A stretch of 64,000 nucleotides of DNA, from the NCBI GenBank assembly GCA_029721435.1, contig CM056574.1:69297501-69361500 (forward strand), in the 5' to 3' direction. The first letter of the stretch is position 1, and the number at the start of each line of letters is the position of its first letter. The notes under the pieces were generated by a model that did no database searches, had not been told where the DNA came from, and was given only the letters and a program-made list of their open reading frames with translations. A program made the position numbers and the translations under genes. Positions 1-10,585 of the stretch are shown piece by piece. The DNA comes from Gymnothorax reevesii. Lineage: Eukaryota > Chordata > Actinopteri > Anguilliformes > Muraenidae.

Positions 1-95
1 CCTCTTGAACTCAGCCCACAGGTTTTCAATTGGATTGAGGTCTAGCAACTGAGATGGTCATTGCAGAACCTTCATTTTGTTATCAAGGAACCATT

Positions 96-247
96 ACTCT
101 GTCGCTCGGCTGGCCTGGGAACGCCTCGGGATACCCTTGGAAGAACTGTAGGAAGTGTCCAGAGAGAGGGAAGTCTGGGCATCCTTGCTTAGACTGCTGC
201 CCCCGCGACCCGGCCCCGGATAAGCGGAAGAAGATGGATGGATGAAT
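96..247 (+). mobile_element. 3' end of an RTE/Rex3-type LINE with GATG tail
   Basis: A 152-bp insertion in the Tc1 relic. One forward frame reads LAWERLGIP, then EREVWASLLRLLPPRPGPG and a stop, the typical C-terminus of fish RTE-clade LINEs; an in-frame TAG has replaced one codon. It ends in a short (GATG)n run, the tail described for Rex3. A perfect 9-bp target duplication, GGAACCATT, flanks it at 87-95 and 248-256, so it arrived as a 5'-truncated retrotransposition product. The clade name is from memory of the motif. Confidence 0.75.
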
Positions 248-1576
248 GGAACCATTTCTGTTTGGATCTTGAGGCATGCTTTAGATCATTGTCTTGTGAT
301 AAAGTCCATCTACGAGTCCCAGCCTTCTGACGGAAGCAACCAGATCATCAGCCAAAGTAACGTGATACTTGGTGGAATTGATAATTTCATTAATCTTGAC
401 CAGTGCCACTGGACCTCTTTAATTAAAGCAGCCCAAAAATATGACTGACCCACCATCATATTTGACCATGGGTTAGAGGTGCTTCTAACACACGCATCTC
501 TGTTTTCCTGTGTCTGAACCAAACATGCAATTTTGGTCTTATTTTACCAAAGCACCTTGTTCCAGTCGTAAGTTAAATGATGTTTGGCAAACTTCAAGTG
601 CTTGTCTCTGTTTCCTCTGGTCAGAAAAGGCTGTCTCCTGGCAACCCTTCCAAAGAGCCTGTGGTTGTGGAGATGGTGCATGCAGGGCCGTTGACAGCTT
701 TGGCTGGGCCCGGGACAACATCACCTGAGTGGGCCCCCCCCCCTCCCAACTTTCCCGCACACATACACACCGCCACACAGTAACCACCCAAAACCCCTTT
801 TATCCGTCTCTACTCACTCCAATGCTTAAATAACAGGTATTCCAAACCCATTTAACCAGTGAACCATTTTATTTCAACATTTCAACATATTTACATATTT
901 AAACCGTTTTATTTCAACATGGTAGGCTATGTTAACGTAACATATTACGGTAAGAGTAATTCAAATAACTGTCGCATATAGAACATGCTACAACCAAACA
1001 ATCAGTGTCACTCCTAATCACTAAATCCAAAGAAGTCTTCGAAATCAAAATCGTCATTTCTGGACAACTCCGCCAACTCCAAAGGTGGACAATGCGCCGC
1101 TTCCTCTTCTACCGGTACGTAGCTTACGTCAGAGTCATCGTCAGTTGACACGAAAGCGAAAGAATAAAAATGACGATATAAAATTTAAGAGGTCAGTTGT
1201 GAAATATGCGGAGGTATTTTTCTGTGGACCTCATAAGGGTGAGGGAGTGGAAGAAGCAGAAAACAGCTTCAACACCTGTCAGAACAAGAGGGCGGCTATT
1301 GTCTGATACTGAAAAAAGTGATGACTGATTTAAAACTTTTGATTTGTCTTGTGGATTATTTTACAATTGTTTCGTTTAATTTGTAATTTCAGCCCATTTT
1401 TCAACACGTTTTTATTCATGACTTTTGCCTCAAATAGAAAGAAATATTTTTTTTTTGTCCCGAAGCTGAACCCTTAATTCGGGCAACTATCGGGTAGGTC
1501 TGCCTATGGTGTGTAAAGACGAAAATCCCTTGCGTGTGCTTTCGCATGATGTTTTAACAACGCAAAGCCATACTTG

Positions 1577-1608
1577 AATAAAATAAATAAATAAATAAAT
1601 AAATAAAA
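1577..1608. repeat. (AAAT)n microsatellite
   Basis: About seven uninterrupted AAAT units inside the hAT-like element. Confidence 0.9.
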
Positions 1609-1663
1609 CAAAAAAATATATTTCCCTCCCCCATCTTTTTCCATTTTCAAACTTTTTTGAAAA

Positions 1664-1718
1664 AGCTCCAGGGAGCCATTAGGGCAGCGCTAAAGAGCCG
1701 CGGGTTGCCGACCCCTGG
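1664..1718. mobile_element. End of a second hAT-type repeat
   Basis: The reverse strand starts CAGGGGTCGGCAACCCGCGG and continues through a GGCTCTTTAGCGC-like block, a hAT terminal sequence common in vertebrate genomes. Only this end is recognisable; the partner end was not found. Confidence 0.45.
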
Positions 1719-3390
1719 TTTAGAGCTTCTTGGGCTTGTTTCATTGACTGCGCTTTTCAGTCTGCGCCTGGTTATCATTTTTCTGGAATCATGGACTTAT
1801 TTGAAGGGTATCCAGTCTACACTAAAGTTTAATCGTTAACAGAACACCAAATTTAAAGCCCGTTTTTTTACATTAAACTTTAGGCCTACCTAGGAGCAAT
1901 TTCAAATGCCGCCATGTCTACACGGGCTGATTTCCAACGATATAAGATTTGATTAACAAGAGGCAGCATTCCACTAGCTAATCGGAGAGCAGATAACGTG
2001 CCTCAAACATTAGGATATGATTGCGGGCATAGGCCTAATGTGCATATTCTTGACTTCAATAAGACATATGCAACACAGTGTTTTTAAATTGATATGTTTA
2101 TGAAATAATCCAATGGCCTGTGCATGTGTGCAGATCATTCTTCACTCTGTGTATCTTGCTATCTCCAACTATGAATGGCGCATCGCACGTACGGGTTAGG
2201 CTAAATTACGAGGCTCGAAAAAAAAAGTTTCCTTTACCTGGCTCAGCTGTCCCACCTGCTGCATTATCTGAACCTTTTTTAAAATATTTATGGAGTGAGC
2301 CCCTGAGGCTCTTTGCTTCTTCCTCTCTTTTTCTCTTGTCTTTTCTTTTCTGTGCTCCTGATTTGTGCATGTTGTTGGCAAGCGAGCACGCAGGCTTATT
2401 GCCGAAGCCGTGTGATCAAATAGTGCCGCGCTTTTTTATGCTTTAATCAAAGACCAAACCATTTCTGCATTATGGGTGATATAGGGGTGTTCTTGACTCT
2501 ATTTTCGAGGACAATACAGGCAAAAGAACCAGAAATCATTTATTGAATGCAAATATATCACATTTCACCCCCAAATCAACACATTTTGAAATTAAACAGA
2601 ATGATTAATCGTATCTTCATGAAGGACCAGTTCTGGGCCCCCCTATATGTCTGGGCCCGGGACAACATACCCGTTTGTCCCCCCCTGTCGACGGCCCTGG
2701 TGGTGCTTTTTGAAACCTGATGACCTCAAGATGCCACCAGGGCCTGCAATTCCTTCACAGTGATTCTTGGGGATTTTTATGCTTCCCTCACCATCCTCCT
2801 TAGTATCCTGGGGGGTAAAATGCAGTTATGTAATCCTGTCCTTGAGGTTTTCAACAGTTCCGTATCTTTGGAATTTTTTTTATAATTGCCCTGACAGTGC
2901 TCAATGGCATATTCAATCAATTGTAAATCTTCTTGTAGCCATTACCAGATTTATGAAGGTCTATGTCCATCTGCCTCTTTTGAACTGACAGTTGTTTTGT
3001 TTTCTTCATGATGCTGGATGACAAAGGGATATTGCATATGTGTCAATTCTTTTTTTTATACTAGTGAAACAGGAAGTGATTTAATGGCTCAATACAGTTC
3101 CTTAACACTTAGATTAAACTTAAGTAAGAATTTAATACCTGGTTTAATTTTAAAGGATGTTACTTACGTTAATCTTTAAGGGTGCCATTGTGAATCCCTG
3201 ATTCGGAGGAGATTGATTTTTAATTAAATCAGTGAATGATTTTGGTTAGTTCCATTGGAACATCAATATCGTACAGTATTATTCATATAGTATTATTTAG
3301 AGTGACTCAATATATTTTTTAGAATGTTTTTTTAAAGTATTGTTTGTACATTGCCAGTCAGGGGTGCCGGAAATTTTGGAGCCCACTGTA

Positions 3391-4779
3391 TGTGCAAAGA
3401 ATTTACAAGTAGTGTGGTGGGATGTTCTGTGTATGTGTATGTGTCTCTGTGGGTGTGCCCATGGAGGTCACTCATTTTCCTTGAAACTGTGGGAAATAAT
3501 GCGGCAAGGATGTAGCAATCTTCATTTTCTCCCAATGACAACGGTCCGTAAGCCCTGGCGGCCATCAAATTTGCCGATTACTCAGTCCTCCTGCACCGGT
3601 TACTTTCTAGACAAATCAAAAAAACTTTTGTTAAGTTTTGCCATATTTTATTGAGGTAAACGCCTCTCAATTTACCCTTTCCTTACTGCTATAATAAAAC
3701 ATTGTTCGAAGGTACGCTGCGATTACTCAAGAACACTGCTTGCGTTGTATGAATTAGTCTTGCATTAATCTTCTCCCACTTCTGTCACCTTCACATTGCT
3801 GCTTTCCTGAAAATCTTTCAAGGATTTCAATGATTAACTGTCAGCTGAAAGCTGCTGCCCAAAAAGAGGATGAAGGCGTCTAACGGGCAAACTTAATGTC
3901 CTTTCTAAAGAAATGTAATTTCAGCACAATAAATGAGATTTGATTTTGTTAAGAGGTTTGCCCATGAGCTATAATAAAGTAATCGCCAACTCATTCATAT
4001 CGAATCAAAAAGTACCCTACTAGCACATTCTCATTTGTCAACAAGGAGACACTCGCGGCCACAATGCAATATTCAATACAATACCGCTACTTTTTGACGC
4101 AAGTCTACTATTGAAATATCCCTCAATGCCCAGAAGAAAACTCAGGTTGATACGTTAGTGATTTTATAAATTAATTATCACATTGTGGTAGCAAATGTGC
4201 AGATGCCGTTTCAAACATGTAATGTAACATGTAAGCATTAATTTGCTCATTTGTGAGGACTAGTCAGTAGAATGCCCGGCCAACTTGTTTGTTTTTTTTT
4301 CTTTTTTTGCAAACATTACTTCTCATTGCATCAACAAGTTATTAGACATTTCCCATTTTCTTTAATGATAACATTAAACGTCAGTTTGTCTTTCAAATAT
4401 TTTCAATTCAAGTAGCTCATAAAATGGCAAATATTTAGCTAGGCTTCAGCTGTAAGTGACACCATTTTTGTCAAAGTTTGTAATTCGATACGCTTGAGAT
4501 GTTTCCGATTGTAAAAGCTTTCTTTCTACCACTGAAAACATTTTGAACTGGAGTCACTCATAGAGTGAAAACCTCCACCAAGTCAGCACAATCCAAATCT
4601 TCATGAGTGGGAGCAAAGTTCAGTTATCGCATGTCATACGATTCCAAGATGGCTGCTGTGTCGGCCATATTGTTTCACTGATTGCGGTGAAAATCAAGAG
4701 GGCCCATCCTTGATGTAATAGCACACCCCCGGACCCCCTGAGGCAAAGTGACAGTGTGGCGCTATGTGCAACTCTTGAT
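3391..4779. other. No gene seen
   Basis: AT-rich sequence with no frame that resembles a known protein and no clear terminal repeats. It may hold old decayed repeats. Confidence 0.5.
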
Positions 4780-5610
4780 TGGCTAATATTTTCATTTAAC
4801 CTGTTACATTAATTTTTTGGGAACACTCTGGATAAAGGTACATTTTTCAGCAAATTTTTGAATTTGGGAATTTTAAAAATAATTAATGGATAGAATTTCT
4901 CACAAATTAAGTTGAATTTACCAAATTCTGTCATAAAAAGTTTCTCTGTTTCTATTTGATCATTGTTGGCAGAATCTTCCTCTGACAGGCATGATTCTTT
5001 CGCGCCTGCCAGTCTCTATGGCCAAGAGGCCCTCGCTGAATCCATACCTAGTCAAGGGGGTCCTCTGTTTTTTTTCACAAATTTTAGCAAGGTAGCTGCC
5101 ACCGTGTACCGTCCTTTAAGAGCTAGATGACATTTGATTTTACTCTGTGATTTTGTTTCTGACTCCCAATAAGCTATACCATTTTCTTTCAGGTGTTTGG
5201 AAATTTGGTTGACTGATGAGATGTACTTTTTTCTTATCCTGAGCCTGTGAGTTGTTAGTATGAGTTAATTTTGAGATCTAAGGTTTAGAACTAGCTGAGT
5301 GAGGAGATATCTTGACTCCTGATATTGCAGGGCTTTGCGTTGAAGTGAGTGGGGGTCACTTAATTTTAACTGTTTAAGAAATTTTAATCCCCTCTTTTGC
5401 ATTTTGATAGGTAATAGGTCTCGGTTGCATTCTGCCCTGCATGCTATATTAGCTGTGTTTCTCTTTACCTTTAAAAAGAGTAAAATTAATTCTGCATGAA
5501 TGGTTCCATTTGGATTTTTATTCCATTTGATGAATTTTTGACTGATGAGTGAACCCAGCACCTCACTGTCCACAAGGAGCTAGTGGCTCAATTACAGCTT
5601 CAAAGATTTT
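4780..5610 (-). pseudogene. LINE reverse-transcriptase C-terminal remnant
   Basis: On the reverse strand a frame near 5265-5573 reads EVLGSLISQKFIKWNKNP, then ACRAECNRDLLPIKMQKRG and KLSDPHSLQRKALQYQES. These match the post-RT region of a fish LINE, typically seen as ACRAELGRYPLLI.IQKRA followed by SDPHS. Downstream (lower coordinates) the reading continues after a stop with QSKIKCHLALKGRYTVA, then LTRYGFSEGLLAIETGR, then a decayed ECP-like tail. Several stops and frameshifts show it is a dead, 5'-truncated copy. The clade is not assigned. Both limits are approximate. Confidence 0.65.
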
Positions 5611-5737
5611 AAGCAAAAATTCTAATTAGAATCTCCACAGGATTTTGTTTCTTTGTTTCATTGTGTGCTTTCCCCTTTAATTCAACTACAGCATTTCTGT
5701 AGAGGATTCCTGTTGAACTGAATTTTAATCATAAATA

Positions 5738-7177
5738 CAATCCCATTTCCAGAAAAGTGGGGACGCTGAGTAAAATGTAAATAAAAACAATGCAATGATT
5801 TGCAAATCATTTAATTGAAAATAGTGCAAAGACAACATAACGAATGTGGAAACTGAGAAATGTTATTGTTTTTTCGAAAAATATTCGCTCATTTCCAATT
5901 TTGTGACAGCAACATGTTTCAAGAAAGTTGGGACAGGGGCATTGTTTACCACTGTGTTGAAACTTTTTACAATACTGTGAAAGTGTTTGTGAAACTGCAA
6001 TAGTTTTGGAGGCAAAATGTTTTACTGTTGTTGCTTGATATAGGCTTTTAGCAGATCAACACTTTGCAGACTCCTTTGTCATATTTTTTTCATAATACGC
6101 CAAATATTTCTAGAGAGGGACAGGTGTGGCCTGCAGGTAGGCCAGTTTACCTCCTAGCCTCTTTTACTATGGAGCCATGTTGTTGCAATACATGCATAAT
6201 GTTGTGTTTGGCTTTGTTTTGCTGAAATAAACAAGGCCTTCCCTGTCAAAGATGTCTGGATGGTAGTATATGAAACTCCAAAATGTGTATATATTGTTTA
6301 GCATTAATGGTGTTGTCACAGATATGCAAGTTAGCCATGCCATGTGCAATAATGCACCCCACACTATAATGAATGATGGCTTTTGAACTGTGCACTGATA
6401 ATAATCTGCGGCATCCATAATTTCCCAAAATAATTACATTTTGCTCATTAGTCAGACCACAGGACAGTTTCCTACTTTTAAATGAGCTTGAGCCCAGCAG
6501 AAACCACAGCATCTCTGGTTCTTGGTTCAATATCCGCATGGCGACAAATTAAGTTTAGTAACAATGGTTTACAGAAGTGTTCCTGAGCCAAAGCAGTAAT
6601 TTCAACTTCAGAATCTTGCCTTTTTATAAGGCAGAGCTGCCTGAGGGCCTGAGGATCATAGCCATTGAATATTTTGAATATTGGTTTTTGGCCTTGCCCC
6701 TTATGTAAAAAGATTTCTCTGGATGCCCTAAATCTTTTGATAATATTATGCACTGTAGAGGATGAAATCCCTGTATTCTTTGCAATCTTACATTAGGAAA
6801 CGTTATTTTAAATTGTTTAAATATTTGCCTGTGCAGTCTTTCCCTGAGTGGTGAAGCCATTGCCATCTTTATATCTGAAAGACTTTTTATACCTGATCAT
6901 TTTTACTGACCTGTTGACAATTAACATTCTTTGCTGTGAAATGTTCCACCAGGGGTCTAGCCCCTGTCCCAACTTTTTTAAAATTTGTTGCTGGCATCAA
7001 ATTCAAAATGACCAGATGTTTTTCCAAAAACAATAAAATTACGTAGTTTCAACATTTGATATATTGTCTCTGCACTATTTTAAAATTAAATATAGGGTTT
7101 AATTGATTTGCAAATCATTGCATTTTGTTTTTATTTACATTTTACACACTGTTCCAGCTTTTCTGGAAATGGATTTG
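5738..7177 (-). mobile_element. Tc1-like transposon with ~200-bp terminal repeats, inactive
   Basis: The ends CAATCCCATTTCCAGAAAAG and its partner (reverse complement of the bases up to 7177) form long inverted repeats of about 200 bp, each flanked by TA (5736-5737 and 7178-7179). Length is 1,440 bp, normal for Tc1. The end motif ATTTGCAAATCATT recurs in the copies at 34172 and 45817 and is typical of one teleost Tc1 group. The transposase inside is broken. Confidence 0.85.
6150..6870 (-). pseudogene. Tc1-like transposase pseudogene
   Basis: Reverse-strand pieces in different frames correspond to parts of the transposase at 46180-47185. Examples are KPSFIIVWG (family: KPASVMVWG), the region around FDREGLVYFSKTKPN (family: FHGRPCLFQQDNAKPH) and TALAQEHFCKPLL (family: AQEHFRKPLS). 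At least three frame changes and several stops separate them. The acidic catalytic triad cannot be read in one frame. Confidence 0.7.
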
Positions 7178-7179
7178 TA

Positions 7180-7920
7180 ATTGAAATAATTGCAATCAAT
7201 TGAACGTTGAAAATAATTTTTTCCTATAATAAACTGCGGTGAGATCTAGATATCTTTTGGAATGCCATAATTTTATTTTTACTCAGGCATTCTGCCAGGG
7301 ATCAGGTCTGGCAGTAATGCTGTAGCAGATCTAGGCTTTGCTGCAACCTTCGTTCAGAAGTGGACAGTAAGACCAGGTGATAGAATAGACACTTCTGAGC
7401 TATAAAGAGTGAGACCGAGTACTGCTCATTTTTCTATTGTGTTTGCCAATTCATTAATACATAAGCAACGTGCAGTCTTACTGGATTGTACAGGACCCAG
7501 CGATGCGGTGCGTTTTTGATTATTATTTAAGTATGATTCAACCAAATTTGAATCAGCTTGTCTGCTACACTATATCTGTTTATGTGCGAAGTTTGAAGGT
7601 TATGTGTGTTACCTTTCTTGAGATATTGTGAACAGAATGATTGTGACTGACTGACTGACTCACTCACTCACTTCCATCATGGCCATATTAGCTGGCTATC
7701 GCATGGAAAAGGTTGAACAGGGTTAGCCTTAAGCTGCGACCCTACTTCATCCCTTGATCTTGAGAGGATCTGCCAATATTTATCACCAATTTTTTATGCA
7801 GCATTTGTTTCCTGTTTACATGAATTTAATGAGATCATCTGTTTATCACCCTACACAACTTTTGATAATACTGTAAAATAATTCTTGATTCCAAATAGAA
7901 TCAAATACTTCGATAAAATC
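7180..7920. other. No gene seen
   Basis: Only a short run of TGAC then CACT repeats (about 7643-7672) stands out; no frame resembles a protein. Confidence 0.5.
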
Positions 7921-7934
7921 AATAAAGCAAGTAG

Positions 7935-8097
7935 CGGGGCCGCCCTGGTGGCTCATCGGTCTAAGCGCGCACACCATAAAGGCTGTGTCCCTCTCACATG
8001 GACCCGGGTTCGATTCCGGCTCGGGTCATTTGCTGCATGTCCCCCCCCTTTCCTCCCCACTGTGTACCAATCAAATAAAGGAAAAATCTTTATAAAA
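7935..8097 (+). mobile_element. tRNA-derived SINE with 14-bp target duplication
   Basis: The head carries an A-box-like TGGCTCATCGG at 7949-7959 and a perfect B box GGTTCGATTCC at 8007-8017, the two internal promoter parts of RNA polymerase III tRNA genes. A short body follows, then an A-rich tail with an AATAAA. The perfect 14-bp duplication AATAAAGCAAGTAG flanks it at 7921-7934 and 8098-8111. The clean flanks and full head suggest a fairly recent insertion. Confidence 0.9.
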
Positions 8098-8127
8098 AAT
8101 AAAGCAAGTAGTATCTCACTGACACAA

Positions 8128-8305
8128 CCCAAACACACACACACACAAGCAAACGAGAGCACATGTACGCACACGGTACACTCTCTCTTTCCTTCACGCA
8201 ACTCGAACACACACTCACACTCTCACAGACACACACACAAAAACACGCAATTCTTATTCCCTCAGACTCACAAACACACACATGCACACACACACATACC
8301 CCACC
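8128..8305. repeat. CA-rich microsatellite block
   Basis: Interrupted (CA)n with CACG and CTCACA variants. Open frames across it are simple-sequence artefacts. Confidence 0.85.
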
Positions 8306-8950
8306 CCAACTGAAATGCAGAAAGCGTCATTCTGTCAGGCCTAGATAAAGGGTTAAAGATGAGAACCATCCTCCTATCATGTGGAAAAAAACAAAGAAAT
8401 AAAAGAAAGGAAGAAATAAACCATCAAATATTCCCCCTGATTTTTATTATCAGTTGTTTGGCGCATTAAATGGTCATTTTTTTTTGCTTCTTTCACCTAG
8501 TTTTCCTTTTTTTTGTTTTTATGAATGTGGCTGCAGCCCAGTGTGTTGAAAGAAGATAAAAGAATTAGCGACCACAGAGCTAAGTACAGCCATGAATTAG
8601 AATGTCTATCTCTGTTGCTTTTGAGCTCATTCGACACAGACGGCCGCGCTCACCACTCGTAAACAATTTCAACTCCTCGCCACCGTCTGCGGGGGGGAGG
8701 GGGGAGTCAGGAGTGGACAGCTCCTCCTCTCTCTCCTCCTTATTCTCTCCTTTTAAACAAGAAAATGGACACACATTTTTAAGGGGCATGAAGATTGAAT
8801 CTGCAGTTTTCTCTTTTCCTCACATTTCTCTCTCTCTATTTCTCCACTGCTCACTTGTCTGAGGATGTGGCTGCACCTGCATTCGGGGGGCTGGGTTTGA
8901 GGGGTTAATGGAATTCATAGCCTGTTCGCTTCTCTAACACCCAGTACTGT

Positions 8951-9047
8951 CCCTGACACACAGAGAACACAAACACATACACAGACAAACACTCACACAC
9001 AATCATGCACACACACACACACACGCACACACACACACGTACGCGCA
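8951..9047. repeat. CA-rich microsatellite block
   Basis: Interrupted (AC)n with ACGC variants, the second block of the 8.1-10.6 kb cluster. Confidence 0.85.
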
Positions 9048-9689
9048 GGGACTCACAGACATACTCACTCAAAGCTGGACTGATAGGTTCTATATAGAAA
9101 TGACTCCAAAAAAAAATTAAGAAAGGGCTTCTCCACAAGGAAAAAAAAAGTGATGAAACAAGAATTTTCAGAAATCATCTATGTATTCAAGTTTTGAATG
9201 CCTGAATGAGACAGTTTTCATAGACTTAAGTTTTACCCTAATAAGCTATGCTTTCCAGTCTCAGATAAATCAAGAAATCGTGGTATAACTTGCAGCTGGA
9301 GGAAACTCTGCTCTCGGCAACTGTGGCCAAGGCCAGAGGTGAGAAGCAGAGAATGTGATCCCAGGCCCCCTGCTGGTAGGTCGGCACAGCTCAGAGACAT
9401 GTGATTCTCTTAGGGTTAGGAAACAGTGGAGCCAAAATGGCACCTGTGCAATAGCAGGCCATTCTGGTACATTACATTCCTAACACAACTGTCCTTTTCA
9501 CTGCTGAGCAGGACAGGCACAATACATTAAAAAAAAAAAAAAAACCCAGGAAATAAAGGCACCGGGATGCAAATGTGTACTCTGGGTATGAGTCATTGGC
9601 TTAGTTTGACTGTAAAGTGTTAAGAGTGAGACTGGAGCAGTGAGAATTGAGCATACAATGAAGCTGAGCGTAGAAACATATTCAGGCGG

Positions 9690-9860
9690 GTCGTACAAAC
9701 ACACGCTCACATACGCACACAACTCTGCCTCCCCCCCTTTCACAGACACCACCAAAATACACACACAGACTACGGGCCATCTCCCTCACACACACTAACT
9801 CAACACACACTCATTTCTCTCCCTGAGGTACGCCCACATACTATTCTCACACACACACAT
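9690..9860. repeat. CA-rich microsatellite block
   Basis: Scattered (CA)n and CATA runs, ending in CACACACACATACATACATAC-like sequence near 9850. Confidence 0.7.
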
Positions 9861-10074
9861 ACATACATACCCAGGTCCTGTCGCTCACCATAAACTGTTC
9901 AGAAGCTTCAGTGTCCATTGGGCAGCTCTGACACCTCGGTGATGTGTGCTGGGGCTAAACTGAGAAACTGTAAAGAAAATCGAAAATTAACCAGGGCCTC
10001 CCTCTCTGCCAGGTGTCACATATGTCCTGTGTGTTTATCTTTTTGTGTGTGCTTGTGACTTTGCATGTATTCAC

Positions 10075-10096
10075 GTGTGTGTGTGTGTGTGTGTGT
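10075..10096. repeat. (GT)n microsatellite
   Basis: Eleven GT units, the only block of the cluster with GT on the plus strand. Confidence 0.9.
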
Positions 10097-10254
10097 TTGT
10101 TTGCGTGTGCAGAGCTCTTGTTTGCCCCCTGCATTGACCTGTGATGAGTGTGATACAGATTGGTAGGCAGGTGTGAAACAATTGGCTCATGACTGGCAGG
10201 ACTGGTTCTGGTATTCACTGAGCAGCTAGTGGTCTGGGACATGAATGACAAGCA

Positions 10255-10575
10255 TATGCATGCACATAATCACACATACACACGCGCACACGCACACGCA
10301 CACACACACACACACTCAAACGAATATGCACGCATAAAGACGCTCACACTCACCCATTCACCCACACTCACATGCACACAAACACATACACGTAGAATAA
10401 CAAATACAAAAGCATAAAGGCACAAACACTCACCTAAATAGAGACACACACACACAGACACTCGAACAAATACGCATGCATAAAGATGCTCACACTCACC
10501 CACCCACCCGCACTTACACGCACACAAACACACACACACACACACACACACATGCGTGCACGCGCGCACACACAC
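10255..10575. repeat. CA-rich tract with internal longer-period repeat
   Basis: Two similar blocks, each containing TCAAACGAATATGCACGC- or TCGAACAAATACGCATGC-like sequence followed by ATAAAGAYGCTCACACTCACCC. One lies near 10316-10360 and the other near 10462-10505, so the tract includes a diverged duplication of about 145 bp on top of the dinucleotide repeat. Confidence 0.75.
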
Positions 10576-10585
10576 ACACAACAAA

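Larger units (their letters stand above)
682..2700. mobile_element. Non-autonomous hAT-like DNA transposon inserted in the Tc1 relic
   Basis: The ends are inverted repeats: CAGGGCCGTTGACAG at the left matches the reverse complement of the right end (CAGGGCCGTCGACAG), and both carry a CTGGGCCCGGGACAACAT block slightly inside. The flanks TGGTGCAT (674-681) and TGGTGCTT (2701-2708) agree at 7 of 8 bases, fitting the 8-bp hAT target duplication. The Tc1 sequence reads continuously across it. No hAT transposase frame is visible inside, so it would depend on a transposase made elsewhere. Confidence 0.65.
1..3388 (-). mobile_element. Tc1/mariner relic, truncated by the window edge and split by two insertions
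   Basis: The first bases match, in reverse, the Tc1 transposase segment also seen near 24530 (the stretch encoding the DLNPIENLW-type catalytic region). The copy resumes at about 2701 and runs to a terminal repeat ending in CCCACTG at 3388, followed by the TA target at 3389-3390. Reverse translation near 2860-3010 gives decayed N-terminal Tc1 text such as DLHKSGNGYKKI and PLSTVRAIIKK. A LINE tail (96-247) and a hAT-like element (682-2700) interrupt it. It has many stops and frameshifts and is dead. The other end lies outside the window. Confidence 0.8.

Noticed and set aside
7949..8025. Functional tRNA gene
   Set aside because: A and B boxes belong to a SINE head with its own tail and target duplication; no closed acceptor stem seen.
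8090..10584. Cysteine/valine- or threonine/histidine-rich open frames
   Set aside because: Translations of CA/GT simple repeats.
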